Shown: positions 7,701 through 16,465 of the stretch, in pieces | Layout: each line of letters begins with the position of its first letter | Position numbering within the stretch: the stretch's first letter is position 1 | From: Hyphomicrobiales bacterium | Lineage (GTDB): Bacteria; Pseudomonadota; Alphaproteobacteria; Rhizobiales; Rhizobiaceae | Length of the DNA stretch: 64,000 nucleotides | Direction of reading: 5' to 3' | Assembly (NCBI GenBank): GCA_900472925.1 | Contig: UCJU01000004.1 | Span: 361,129 to 425,128, forward strand | Position numbers and translations under genes: made by a program | The notes under the pieces: model-generated | Told to the model about the DNA's origin: nothing | The model's database searches: none | What the model saw: the letters and a program-made list of their open reading frames with translations, nothing else

Positions 7701-8852
7701 ATGGTAGACTTCGATACGGTCGTAGACAGGCGAAACACGGGAAGCTCCAAATGGAGCAAATACCCTTCCGACGTCTTGCCGATGTGGGTGGCGGATATGG
7801 ATTTTCCCTCCGCGCCTGAAATTGTCGAAGCCATCAAAAAGCGTCTTGAACATCCGTTTCTGGGGTACGGCGTTGCGCGCGAAGAACTGAGCGCCTGCAT
7901 CGTCGCGGACTTGCAAGCCAAATATGATTGGGCAGTGAGCCCGGAAGACATCGTGTTCCTTCCCGGCGTCGAGCCGGGTTTTAACATGGCGCTGAAGGCC
8001 ATGTTGTCTGCGGGCGATGGCGTGTTGGTCCAAACGCCAGTCTATCGACCCATTCTCAACGCACCCGCCCATTGGGGCCTGACGCGGATTGACTCCCCCC
8101 TGGTGGCCACCGATGACGGCTACAAGCTGGACCTCGATGATCTCGCGGCAAAGCTTGAACGCTCAAAAGCTTTTCTGGTCTGCAATCCGCAAAATCCGAC
8201 GGGTAAGGTTTATACCCGTGAAGAGCTGACTGCGATTGCGACATTATGCGAGCGCAACGATACGCTTCTCATCTCCGATGAAATTCATTGCGATCTTGTG
8301 TTCGATGGTCGCAAGCATGTGCCGGTCGCCACCTTATCTTCAGATGCTGCCAATCGCACCATCACGCTGATGTCGGCTGCCAAGACGTATAACATAGCAG
8401 GCCTGAAGGCGGCTTTTGCCGTCATCCAGAACAAGGCGATCCGTGAAAAATTCACGCAATGCCGTCTCGGCATGGTGGACAGCGTCAATATTCTCGGCCT
8501 TGAGGCGACGCTGGCTGCCTATACGCATGCGAAGGAATGGAAGGCGGATATGCTGGCCTATATTCAGGCCAACCGCGACTTTCTGTCGGCTGAAATCGCA
8601 AGTTACCTTCCGCAGATACGATTGATCAAAGCGGAAGCCACATTTCTTGCCTGGTTGGACTGCTCGGCGCTTGACCTTCCAAGCGATCCGCAAAGTTTCT
8701 TCCTGCAGCATGGCAAGGTTGGCTTCAGCGCGGGCTCGGATTTCGGAGCCGAATTTTCGAACCATCTGCGTGTCAATTTCGGCTGCCCTCGCGCTTTGCT
8801 CCAGGAGGGCGTCAACCGGATGGTGCGAGCTCTTCAAGCCAGGAGCTTGTGA
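7701..8852 (+). CDS. MalY/PatB-type PLP-dependent C-S lyase (aminotransferase fold I)
   Basis: A 383-residue fold-type I PLP enzyme of the MalY/PatB family, which cleave the C-S bond of cystathionine and cysteine conjugates and occasionally transaminate. The PLP lysine is Lys228 in SAAKTYNIAGLK. Family signatures include LPMWVADMDF near the N terminus, NPQNPTGKV, and ISDEIHCDLV, where the aspartate pairs with the pyridine ring. It closes the operon started by the racemase. Together with the sulfurtransferase at 226-1083 it suggests that a sulfur-containing substrate is handled by the cluster; this is inference. Confidence 0.87.
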   Translation: MVDFDTVVDRRNTGSSKWSKYPSDVLPMWVADMDFPSAPEIVEAIKKRLEHPFLGYGVAREELSACIVADLQAKYDWAVSPEDIVFLPGVEPGFNMALKAMLSAGDGVLVQTPVYRPILNAPAHWGLTRIDSPLVATDDGYKLDLDDLAAKLERSKAFLVCNPQNPTGKVYTREELTAIATLCERNDTLLISDEIHCDLVFDGRKHVPVATLSSDAANRTITLMSAAKTYNIAGLKAAFAVIQNKAIREKFTQCRLGMVDSVNILGLEATLAAYTHAKEWKADMLAYIQANRDFLSAEIASYLPQIRLIKAEATFLAWLDCSALDLPSDPQSFFLQHGKVGFSAGSDFGAEFSNHLRVNFGCPRALLQEGVNRMVRALQARSL

Positions 8853-9113
8853 TGGCAACCATCACGACAATGTTTGTGCGGCAATCGACACAGTAAGCAC
8901 ACGCCACGAGCCATACAGGCCAACCAGAAAGCCGCCCGGAAGAACGCCGCCCAAAAAGAGCCTGTTGCAGAATTGCACAGTTGCAGCTTTGCATTGTTTT
9001 CGTTCGAGCGGTCCGCGCGCAAAGTTTGCGCCGCTGCGCAGGAAACGCGTCGTGGGAGGTTGATGTCAAATATGATATCGGCTAGGAGAATGTTGTTTGC
9101 AGTCACGTGAAAT

Positions 9114-9418
9114 GTCTACGTAGCTCAGTAGGATAGAGCACAGGATTCCTGGTTTTTAAATTGGGGGTTACGGTCGGAAACGTCGTGATCGATCTGCTCA
9201 AATTCGGGGAACGCTTCGCTGAACTTTCAGCATGCCAATCCCGAGCCAAGCCTCGGAGAAATCCGGGGAAGGTGTAGAGACTGGTAGGGCAGCGCCTAAA
9301 GGTCGCAAGATCCATGGTGAAGGGACAGTCCAGACCACGAACGTCCTAACGGATGGCGGTTAAAGCCGAAGTGGTATGAATCCTGGGGTCGGAGGTTCGA
9401 ATCCTCTCGTAGACACCA
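9114..9418 (+). tRNA. tRNA-Arg(CCU), interrupted by a group I intron
   Basis: The two exons are 9114-9150 and 9379-9418. They fold as a standard tRNA: acceptor GTCTACG (9114-9120) with CGTAGAC (9408-9414); D stem GCTC/GAGC; anticodon stem CAGGA/TCCTG around the loop TTCCTAA with anticodon CCT (9148-9150); T arm GGAGG-TTCGAAT-CCTCT; discriminator A and encoded CCA (9416-9418). The intron sits directly after the third anticodon base. A group I intron in this same tRNA gene is known from Agrobacterium. The 3' end lies four bases from the stop of the convergent kinase gene. Confidence 0.93.
9151..9378 (+). ncRNA. Group I self-splicing intron (228 nt) in tRNA-Arg(CCU)
   Basis: The 5' exon ends in T and the intron in G, as group I splicing requires. 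A G-run (9163-9167) can pair with the exon end TTCCT to form P1, including a G-U pair at the splice site. The conserved core is visible: an R-like element GGTGTAGAGACTGG (about 9270-9283) and an S-like element GAAGGGACAGTCC (about 9319-9331), whose AGACT/AGTCC halves form P7 with the guanosine site. It has no open reading frame or endonuclease and is close in size to the small bacterial tRNA introns of Agrobacterium and Azoarcus. Only the core was matched by eye. Confidence 0.9.
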
Positions 9419-9422
9419 CGTC

Positions 9423-10346
9423 TCAAAAGCTCAGCGCAGCCTCAGCTTCCGCACGTGTCGGCGCCCCTGCGCGGCCACCGAAAATCTGGCACTTGAGTGC
9501 GGCGGCAACCGAGGAAAGCTGGATCGCTGCGCGGCTCTCCATGCCTTCGGCTATAGCAAGCGCAAACGTGCCGTGAAACACGTCTCCCGCCGCCAGCGTA
9601 TCGACCGCCTCCACCTTCAATGTGGATTGGAAGTGAACCTCGGGGTGTCCTCGTTCCGTCCAGTAACAGCCGGCAGGTCCAGCCGTCACTGCGATGAAGG
9701 TCTGCGGGTATCGGGAATGCAGGAGCGGCAACATGGCTGGCACATCGCCGGTGCCTGTCAGCCGTTCGGCTGCGGGTTCTGAAAAGATGATGTGGGTCGC
9801 GGCCGGTGCCAGCCGCTCCAACGTTGCCACTGGCGCCACGTCACCATCGAGAATGGCAGGTTTGCCGAGCATGCGGGCAAGCGTGAGGACTTCGAGTGCC
9901 AAGTCTGGCCAGCGCACATCGACCAGAACGGCATCGAACGGCGCCAGATCTTCCACTGTACAGAAGCGTTTCGTCTCATGCAGTTTATGATCGTAAAACG
10001 GCACGATCAGCCGCTCGCCCCGGTCATCGATAATGATGGTGGAAAGGGCCGAGCGTGCGCCTTTCGCAACGGTCATTCCTGACGTGTCGATACCGCTTTC
10101 GGTCAGGTCACGAAGAATACGGCTGCCCGTCTCGTCATCGCCGACTGCGCCCCAAAGGCTGGCGCGGCCGCCCATGCGGTGCACAGCATAGGCGGCGCTT
10201 GATGCCATTCCCTCGGCAATCTGCAACATCTCGTAGGGCAATACTTTGCCCTGGCCCGTGGGCATGTCGTGGACCCGAAACAGCGTGTCCAGCACGGCCG
10301 CGCCCACGCACAAGACATGTTTGCCGTGATTTTTGTTTTCACCCAT
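9423..10346 (-). CDS. PfkB-family carbohydrate kinase
   Basis: A 307-residue ribokinase/PfkB-fold sugar kinase. The C-terminal signature DTLAAGDVFHGTFALAIAEG contains the catalytic aspartate of the DTxGAGD anion-hole motif, with Ala replacing the first Gly; the N-terminal GAAVLDTLFRV and GGRASLWGAVGDDETG fit the substrate lid region. It is the last gene of the operon descending from 16164 and starts six bases after the transporter ATPase stop. It probably phosphorylates the imported sugar or its 2-keto-3-deoxy derivative before aldol cleavage; the substrate is inferred from neighbours only. Confidence 0.85.
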   Translation of the reverse strand: MGENKNHGKHVLCVGAAVLDTLFRVHDMPTGQGKVLPYEMLQIAEGMASSAAYAVHRMGGRASLWGAVGDDETGSRILRDLTESGIDTSGMTVAKGARSALSTIIIDDRGERLIVPFYDHKLHETKRFCTVEDLAPFDAVLVDVRWPDLALEVLTLARMLGKPAILDGDVAPVATLERLAPAATHIIFSEPAAERLTGTGDVPAMLPLLHSRYPQTFIAVTAGPAGCYWTERGHPEVHFQSTLKVEAVDTLAAGDVFHGTFALAIAEGMESRAAIQLSSVAAALKCQIFGGRAGAPTRAEAEAALSF

Positions 10347-10352
10347 GGACGG

Positions 10353-11411
10353 TCAGATTCGCTTGCCTGTTCCCCTGTCGAACAGATGCACAGAGGCTGG
10401 ATCGATGGCAACGTTGATGGTGTCGCCAAAGCGAATATCCAGCCGCTCGCGGAACAGGCAGGCAATGTCCTCGCCCATGCAATCCAGCTTCGCATAGATT
10501 TCCGAACCCGTGCCTTCGACCAAGCTGACCCGGCCTGCGATCCCATTTTCAGCAACGCGAATATGTTCAGGTCTGATGCCATAGACGAGATCACGACCGC
10601 CGAGTTCTGCGGGATTTGCCGTCTGCGGAAGGGGCAGGGTCAGCCCCTTGGAGGTGCGGAAGACGCCTTCTTCCACGCGACCCCGAATGAAATTCATTGC
10701 GGGCGAGCCGATGAAGCCTGCTACGAAGAGGTTGGCGGGACGGTCGTAAAGCTCGAGCGGTGCGCCGATCTGCTCGATGACGCCATCATGCAGCACGACG
10801 ATCTTGTCGGCCATGGTCATGGCTTCTACCTGATCGTGGGTGACGTAAATCGTCGTGGTGCCGATCCGTTGATGCAGAGCTTTGATCTCGCCGCGCATCT
10901 GTACGCGCAGCTTGGCATCGAGGTTGGACAGCGGCTCATCGAACAGGAAGACCTGCGGATCGCGCACAAGGGCGCGGCCCATGGCGACGCGCTGTCGCTG
11001 TCCGCCCGAGAGCTGGCGGGGGTAGCGGTCCAACAACTTGTCGAGACCCAGAATGCCAGCGGCCTTATTGACCTTGGAAGCGGTTTCGTCCGCGCTGACC
11101 TTCTTGAGTTTGAGGGCAAAGCCCATATTCTCCTTCACCGTCATATGCGGATAAAGCGCGTAGTTCTGGAACACCATGGCGATATCGCGATCACGGGCGG
11201 GCAGGTTGCTGACCTCCCGTGCTCCAATGCGGATTTCGCCGTCGCTCACCTCTTCCAGACCCGCAATCATGCGCAGCAATGTGGACTTGCCACAGCCGGA
11301 AGGGCCAACAAGGACGACGAATTCACCGTCGCCAATGTCGATGTCGATGCCGTGGATGACGTTGACTGAGCCGAAGCGCTTCTGAACATTTTGAATATTG
11401 ACCGGTGCCAT
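10353..11411 (-). CDS. Carbohydrate ABC transporter ATPase (UgpC/MalK-like)
   Basis: A 352-residue MalK/UgpC-type ATPase starting at [13 protein letters not shown]; the reading frame runs open further upstream into the permease gene but without similarity. Walker A is [10 protein letters not shown] loop [11 protein letters not shown], signature LSGGQRQR, Walker [13 protein letters not shown] and switch His in YVTHDQ. The C-terminal TOBE/MOP regulatory domain with YGIRPEHI is present. It energises the permease pair encoded just upstream for uptake of a sugar, sugar acid or polyol. Transporters of this class sometimes share one ATPase among several permeases. Confidence 0.92.
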   Translation of the reverse strand: MAPVNIQNVQKRFGSVNVIHGIDIDIGDGEFVVLVGPSGCGKSTLLRMIAGLEEVSDGEIRIGAREVSNLPARDRDIAMVFQNYALYPHMTVKENMGFALKLKKVSADETASKVNKAAGILGLDKLLDRYPRQLSGGQRQRVAMGRALVRDPQVFLFDEPLSNLDAKLRVQMRGEIKALHQRIGTTTIYVTHDQVEAMTMADKIVVLHDGVIEQIGAPLELYDRPANLFVAGFIGSPAMNFIRGRVEEGVFRTSKGLTLPLPQTANPAELGGRDLVYGIRPEHIRVAENGIAGRVSLVEGTGSEIYAKLDCMGEDIACLFRERLDIRFGDTINVAIDPASVHLFDRGTGKRI

Positions 11412-11434
11412 GATGTTGATCCTGAATGTCGTTA

Positions 11435-12256
11435 TTAGCCGCCCTTGACGGCACCTGCGGTAAGTCCTGCGACGATCTGCTTCTGTGCGAACATGGTGAG
11501 CAACAGCACAGGCAGCGTGACAATCAGCGCTGCCGCTGCCAGCGGACCCCAGCTGACCTGCTCGAAGGACAGCATGTTGTAGACCGCGACTGGCAACGTG
11601 CGCGTTTCGCGGCTGGCCAGCACGATGCCGAAGACGAAGTTGTTCCACGAGAAGATGACGGCGAGAATGAAGGATACGACGATGCCGGGCTTGGCGATGG
11701 GCAGCGCCACGAGCCGGAACACCTGCCAGGAGGATGCACCGTCGATGCTGGCAGCCTCTTCCAACTCCTTCGGCGTCGTTTCGAAATAGCCAATCATGAT
11801 CCAGACCACGATGGGTACGGTGACAACCAGATGGATGATGATCTGCGGCCACAATGTGCCCAGCAGGTTCAGCCATTGGAACAGCAGAAACAGTGGAATG
11901 AGGAAGGAGAGGCCGGGCGTCATGCGTGCGATCATGATGACGATAGCCGCCTTTTCCGCCTTCAACCGCGCGATACCGTACCCGGCGGGGACGCCGATGA
12001 CGAGGGCGAGGATGGTCGCAGCACCCGTGACGAGCACGGAATTCCAGAAATAGAGGAAGAAGTTGTTCTCCTCGAAGACCTTCACATAATTGGACCATGC
12101 GAAGCGTTCTGGAATGAGAATGGGCGGATAGGCACCGTTGTCGATCTCGTATTTCAGCGACAGCGAGATCATCCAGAGAAAGAACAGGATGACGGGCGAA
12201 ATCATCACCAGTGCCACGAAGAACAGGCCGATTTGGTCGAGTGTTTTGCGTTTCAT
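11435..12256 (-). CDS. Carbohydrate ABC transporter permease (MalG/UgpE-like)
   Basis: A 273-residue inner-membrane permease with six predicted spans and the cytoplasmic EAA loop ([19 protein letters not shown]) that docks the ATPase. I chose the start at 12256: GGAGG lies seven bases upstream and the ATG overlaps the stop of the preceding permease gene (ATGA). An ATG 24 bases earlier is in frame but lacks these features. It pairs with the MalF-like subunit encoded at 12256-13194. Confidence 0.9.
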   Translation of the reverse strand: MKRKTLDQIGLFFVALVMISPVILFFLWMISLSLKYEIDNGAYPPILIPERFAWSNYVKVFEENNFFLYFWNSVLVTGAATILALVIGVPAGYGIARLKAEKAAIVIMIARMTPGLSFLIPLFLLFQWLNLLGTLWPQIIIHLVVTVPIVVWIMIGYFETTPKELEEAASIDGASSWQVFRLVALPIAKPGIVVSFILAVIFSWNNFVFGIVLASRETRTLPVAVYNMLSFEQVSWGPLAAAALIVTLPVLLLTMFAQKQIVAGLTAGAVKGG

Positions 12257-13194
12257 CAGCGGTCCTCCATCTCGTTCCATTGTGTGCGGGCGCGCACCAT
12301 CAGAAGCACGAAGGACAGCGCGATGATGACGATGAAGAACATGACGGCCATGGCCGAGCCATAGCCTATGTCGTAATAGGCAAAGGCGGTGTTGTAGAGA
12401 TAGATGTTGATCGTCTCGGATGCGGTGCCGGGTCCGCCTTGCGTCATCGCGTAGATGATGTCGAAGCTTTTAACCGCGTCGATGGAGCGGATGATGACGG
12501 CAATCATCAGGAACGGCGCAATCATCGGCATGGTCAGATACCGGAACTTCTGCCAGGCATTTGCTCCATCGATTTCCGCGCTTTCGTAGGGCTCCCGTGG
12601 CACGGCAGCGAGACCGCCGAGAACGATGAGCATGACCAGTGGTGTCCACTGCCATGTTTCCACCAGTACCAGCGAGGGGATGACGGTGGACTGATTGTAA
12701 ATCCACTCCAGCGGGCCGATACCGATGAAGGACAAGAGATAATTCAGCACGCCGAGCTGCGGGTGAAACATCATGGTCCAGACGAGCGCGATGGCGACCG
12801 GCGTTGCCATCATCGGCATGACGAAGACGCCGCGCAGAAAGCCGCGCAGCGGAAATTGAGCATCGAACAGCAATGCCGCCAGCGTCCCCAGAAACAACGG
12901 CGCGACAACCGACAGCGTCGTATAGACGAGCGTATGCCAAAGCGATTCCCAGAAACGCGCATCGCTTGCCAGACGGATATAGTTGTCGAAGCCTATGAAG
13001 CTCTGTTCCTGCCCCAGCGTCCAGCGCTGCGCGCTCATCCACAGGGTGAAGACCCACGGAAAGACGATGACGGCGGCGATAACGATGAGAGCGGGAATCA
13101 CGAAAGGCCAGTAGTTGGGAGCAAGCCGCGTGGGCTTGCTCCTTCTGACGAGTTTCGTCGTTTTTGCTGTGTTTTCGATGCTGACGGACACCAT
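12256..13194 (-). CDS. Carbohydrate ABC transporter permease (MalF/UgpA-like)
   Basis: A 312-residue permease with six to seven hydrophobic spans, the first near residues 28-52 ([19 protein letters not shown]). The ATPase-docking loop is present around [20 protein letters not shown]. Its ATG overlaps the stop of the binding-protein gene (TAATG). Gene order binding protein, MalF-like, MalG-like, ATPase is the classic CUT1 arrangement for import of di- or oligosaccharides, polyols or sugar acids. Confidence 0.9.
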   Translation of the reverse strand: MVSVSIENTAKTTKLVRRSKPTRLAPNYWPFVIPALIVIAAVIVFPWVFTLWMSAQRWTLGQEQSFIGFDNYIRLASDARFWESLWHTLVYTTLSVVAPLFLGTLAALLFDAQFPLRGFLRGVFVMPMMATPVAIALVWTMMFHPQLGVLNYLLSFIGIGPLEWIYNQSTVIPSLVLVETWQWTPLVMLIVLGGLAAVPREPYESAEIDGANAWQKFRYLTMPMIAPFLMIAVIIRSIDAVKSFDIIYAMTQGGPGTASETINIYLYNTAFAYYDIGYGSAMAVMFFIVIIALSFVLLMVRARTQWNEMEDR

Positions 13195-14522
13195 TATCCC
13201 TCGCTGCGTGCCAGAACGGGTGCGAACTGATCGGTCGCTTTCTTGAGTTCGGCTGCCGGGTCGGCGCCACCGATCATGTTGGTGAGGCCGACACCATAGA
13301 TGTCACGGAATTCCGTGACGGGGATGATGACGGGCAGTGCCAGCTTGGATACCTTGCCGGACCCGACGACCGCATCCAGCCACTCCGCTGGCATTTTCAC
13401 GCCTTCGCGCACTTTCGCATCTTCCAGAATGGACTGACGGAACGGAACGCCCGCACCGGCCTGCAACAGACGTGCACCCATTTCGTGGGAAATCGCCCAT
13501 TGGCAGAAGAGATATGCGGCTTCCTTCTTGGTGGACGCCTCGACCACGCCAAGGCCATCACCAAATGTGCCTGCCGCCTGCTGTGCAGGGCCCGCCGGCA
13601 TGACGCCGTAGCCAGCCTTGCCGACAACGCGGGACTTTTCCGGGTTCTCGATGGGTGGTGCAAAGCCGACGCCATCCAGCCACATGCCGATCTTGCCTTG
13701 AAGGAAGGCAGACTGTGCTTCGGCCCAGTTGAAGCCGGAAACCCCAGGAGGTGCAGCCTTCGTCATCAGGCGCTGGTAAAGCGTCGCGGCGTCGACCGCT
13801 TCCTTCGTCTGAGTGTCCAGCTTGCCGTTCACGATCGGGGTTGCGCCGTAGCCAAGCATCAGCGATGTCCAGACCGGCGTATTGGCATTTTTCAGGCCGC
13901 GCGCAACGAAACCGTAGGTGTTGGCGGACGGGTCAGTCAGTGCTTCCGCTGCGGTCACAAGCTCATCGAAACTCTGCGGGTATTTCAGGCCCTTGGCCTC
14001 GAAGAGTTCCTTGTTCCAGTAGAGGATCCAGTAATCCACCGAGAAGGGCAGGGAGCGCAGAACGCCGTCGCTATCCTTGGCAAACTGCATGCCCGCTTCT
14101 GCAAAATCGCTTTCGACAAGCGATGGATCGGTTAGCGAAGGGTCTTTCAGGAAGCCGCTGATATCGGCCAGCCATTTGCCTTTTTCGAACTGCCGCTTCT
14201 GAACGTGGTAGCTCAGGTGAACCACGTCGAAGCTTGGTCTGCCGGAGGAAAGCTCGATCACCACCTTCTGGCGCTGCTGCTGTTCAGGCGTGGCCTCTGC
14301 ATTGACCTTGATGCCGGTCAGCTCTTCGAATTCCTTGATGTATTTCAGAAGCGTTTCGCTGCGCGGGCTTTTGACGAGATTGACCTCCAGCGTCGTGCCA
14401 GCGTGCTTTTTCCAGTCGATGGCTGCTGCTGCAGGGCGAATGCCGAATGCGGCGGTTCCTGCAATAGCGGCTGTTCCGGCCATGAATGCACGGCGTGTGG
14501 GATTGAGCAGTGAATGCGTCAT
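13194..14522 (-). CDS. ABC transporter substrate-binding protein (family 1), Tat signal
   Basis: A 442-residue periplasmic solute-binding protein of the carbohydrate class. The start at 14522 follows AGGAGGAGG. The N terminus has a Tat-like signal: twin arginine in PTRRAFMAGTAAIAGTAAFG, then AAAAI near the likely cleavage site. The mature part has the two-lobe pattern of family 1 receptors (LVKSPRSETLLKYIKEFEEL near the N terminus; DGLGVVEASTKKEAAYLFCQW in the C-terminal lobe). It captures the substrate for the permeases that follow. The ligand is unknown; the aldolase and kinase in the operon suggest a sugar acid or related compound. Confidence 0.9.
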   Translation of the reverse strand: MTHSLLNPTRRAFMAGTAAIAGTAAFGIRPAAAAIDWKKHAGTTLEVNLVKSPRSETLLKYIKEFEELTGIKVNAEATPEQQQRQKVVIELSSGRPSFDVVHLSYHVQKRQFEKGKWLADISGFLKDPSLTDPSLVESDFAEAGMQFAKDSDGVLRSLPFSVDYWILYWNKELFEAKGLKYPQSFDELVTAAEALTDPSANTYGFVARGLKNANTPVWTSLMLGYGATPIVNGKLDTQTKEAVDAATLYQRLMTKAAPPGVSGFNWAEAQSAFLQGKIGMWLDGVGFAPPIENPEKSRVVGKAGYGVMPAGPAQQAAGTFGDGLGVVEASTKKEAAYLFCQWAISHEMGARLLQAGAGVPFRQSILEDAKVREGVKMPAEWLDAVVGSGKVSKLALPVIIPVTEFRDIYGVGLTNMIGGADPAAELKKATDQFAPVLARSEG

Positions 14523-14595
14523 GTGTTCCTCCTCCTGTTTGGCCGAAAATCTCCTCACCTTCGGCCGGTGGTTTTATAGTCCGTTTCGCATCGGA

Positions 14596-14610
14596 TAGAC
14601 CGATGGTCTA
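14596..14610. promoter_or_regulatory. Perfect 15-bp palindrome, GntR operator candidate
   Basis: TAGACCGATGGTCTA reads the same on both strands apart from the central base. It resembles FadR/UxuR-type GntR operators built on GGTCTA or TGGTnnACCA halves. It overlaps the stop codon of the GntR gene and lies about 74 bases upstream of the binding-protein start, so it would control a separate promoter for the transporter genes. The regulator assignment is inferred. Confidence 0.5.
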
Positions 14611-15270
14611 AACTGCCAGAGCGCGATCCCGTGCATTGCGAATGTGGGCGACCAGTTTTTCCGCCGCTTCTTCCGGTGCCCGTCGCTCGATGGCTTCGAG
14701 AATGGTCAGATGTTCCGCCATCACGGATTTGACGTGACCGGCAATGCGAAAGCGTTCCTGATTGATCAGTCGCATCTTGATCGAATTCACGCGGTAGGCA
14801 TTCGATATGATGGAATTGCCAAGCGAGTCGATGAAGGCATCATGCATGCCCCAGTCAACGGCCTGAGCGCGCGCATCGAGTTCCGGCGACGTCTTGCCGC
14901 TTTGGGCTGCCTCTCCAATATCGCGGTGCTCCCTTATCATCCCGGCAATGGTCTCATCGGAAGCCGTGCGGGTAAAAATGGCCACAGCCTCCTTTTCCAT
15001 AAAAATGCGAAACTGAAACGCTTCGCGGATAAGGTTGATGTCGATATGCGCCACCTGAAGCCCGCGCTGTGGCACCGTCTTGATCAACCCGTCCGCTTCC
15101 AGCCTCGGAATGGCCTCGCGGATTGCGCCAAGTGGCAATCCCGTCAGTTCCACGAGGCGGCGTTGGGAAATGAACTGACCGGGGCGAACATCGCGCGCGA
15201 GAAGATGGAGCGTGAAGCTCTCATAGGCCTTTTCGCGCAACGTTGTCTGTTCGCCGTTATCGTCCATCAA
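14608..15270 (-). CDS. GntR-family transcriptional regulator (FCD subfamily)
   Basis: A 220-residue regulator: winged helix with REKAYESFTLHLLARDVRPGQF and LVELTGLPLGAIREAIPRL, then a helical FCD effector domain (REAFQFRIFMEKEAVAIF onward). The start is one of two adjacent ATGs (15270 or 15267). It lies between the aldolase and transporter genes of one sugar-catabolic operon and probably represses it until an acidic intermediate binds. Candidate sites are 14596-14610 and 16206-16215. Confidence 0.87.
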   Translation of the reverse strand: MMDDNGEQTTLREKAYESFTLHLLARDVRPGQFISQRRLVELTGLPLGAIREAIPRLEADGLIKTVPQRGLQVAHIDINLIREAFQFRIFMEKEAVAIFTRTASDETIAGMIREHRDIGEAAQSGKTSPELDARAQAVDWGMHDAFIDSLGNSIISNAYRVNSIKMRLINQERFRIAGHVKSVMAEHLTILEAIERRAPEEAAEKLVAHIRNARDRALAV

Positions 15271-15279
15271 TGATCCTTC

Positions 15280-16164
15280 TCAAGCCGCCTGGCTTCTGAA
15301 AAGCGACTCGAATGCCCCCACAAGCTTTGTACGGTTTTCCGCGGAAATAGAAACCAGTGGTGGGCGAACGGCGTGCCAGATTGGTTCACCTGTCACATGC
15401 GAGACGAGCACCTTCACCGCAGGCGTAACAGGATATTTCAAGAGTTCACCGACAAGGTCCGTGACGCGGGGATCATCGACACCGTCCACGGCCATGGCGC
15501 GGATCTCTGCTGGCAGGAAGTTCGCACAGCCGGAAATAGCGCCCTGACCGCCGAGGCGAACGCCTTGCGCCAGATGACGTTCATCGCCAACGAGGATGAC
15601 GAGGTCGCAGTGCTCCGCCAGCAATCGTTGCGTATAGGGCCAGTCACCGGACGAATCCTTTACACCGGTGACGATGCCCGGAAAGGCGTGGCGCAGGCGA
15701 CCGATCAAGTCGACTGAAAGCGCGACCATGGTAACGGAGGGAATGTTGTAGACGAGAATGTCGCGGGCTTTGCTGCCGAGTTGCCGAAACACAGCCGAGA
15801 ACCATTCGAACAGACCGTCATCGCTGACATTCTTGAAATAGGACGGCGGTGCAAGCAGAATATTGCGCACGCCGGCATCGAGGGCGGCTCCGGCCTGATC
15901 GGCTGCGTCCTGAACTGAGTCGACAAGCACGCCTGCCACGAGAGACGATCCATCGATCCCCGCTTTCAGACATGCCGACAGCACTTCGGCTCGCTCCCTG
16001 TTGCCGATGGAGCTGCCTTCGCCCGTCGTTCCGAACAGGGTAACACTGTTGCAGCCAGCGGCTAGCGAGCGCTGGGCCTGCGCAACGAGGGCCGGGAAAT
16101 CGATGCTTCCATCCTGCGCGAAAGGTGTTGTGAGTGCTGCCGAAAGGCCGAATTTACCAGTCAA
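15280..16164 (-). CDS. Dihydrodipicolinate synthase (DapA) family aldolase/lyase
   Basis: A 294-residue class I aldolase with the intact motifs GTTGEGSS, the tyrosine in VYNIPSVTM and the Schiff-base lysine in TGVKDSSGDW. Being first in a sugar-uptake operon with a PfkB kinase, it is more likely a 2-keto-3-deoxy-sugar-acid aldolase or dehydratase than a lysine-biosynthetic DapA. It differs from the second family member at 6011-6937, which lacks the tyrosine. The specific substrate is not determined. Confidence 0.85.
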   Translation of the reverse strand: MTGKFGLSAALTTPFAQDGSIDFPALVAQAQRSLAAGCNSVTLFGTTGEGSSIGNRERAEVLSACLKAGIDGSSLVAGVLVDSVQDAADQAGAALDAGVRNILLAPPSYFKNVSDDGLFEWFSAVFRQLGSKARDILVYNIPSVTMVALSVDLIGRLRHAFPGIVTGVKDSSGDWPYTQRLLAEHCDLVILVGDERHLAQGVRLGGQGAISGCANFLPAEIRAMAVDGVDDPRVTDLVGELLKYPVTPAVKVLVSHVTGEPIWHAVRPPLVSISAENRTKLVGAFESLFRSQAA

Positions 16165-16465
16165 TGTCCTGCTCCTCCTGAACTGACCGGCATCTGATAC
16201 GACATTAACATGTTAGTTGTAAAGACAATATTTGTCAGGCGTGAATGACTGTTGCGTGAACGGTGGTTTGAGGTGGTTACGTGGCCGCATAAGCTGGCAA
16301 TTGCCTGGAGACACTCATGTTTCACGAAAAATCCACACCATCTTACCGCGTGGCCATGCGGACACAGCCGGAAATAAGATGATGAAAACGTGTCCCAGCG
16401 CGGCCTTTGGCAACATGTGATTAACCTTTATTTTCTATCTCATTTGCTGTGCCGAATGTCCGTTT
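16165..16465. promoter_or_regulatory. Divergent intergenic region with TAACATGTTA palindrome
   Basis: This 301-bp gap separates the leftward sugar operon from ftsK. TAACATGTTA at 16206-16215 is a perfect ten-base palindrome about 42 bases upstream of the aldolase start and could be an operator for that operon. The rest shows no gene or RNA I can support; it should hold the ftsK promoter, perhaps around the AT-rich stretch 16420-16450. Confidence 0.35.

Noticed and set aside
9114..9418. Considered the tRNA locus as an integration (att) site of a genomic island
   Set aside because: No integrase, no direct repeat of the tRNA end nearby, and flanking genes are ordinary metabolic operons.
10269..13230. 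Plus-strand frames of 366, 312 and 339 codons across the sugar transporter operon
   Set aside because: Antisense shadows of the ATPase and permease genes; no start signals or similarity.
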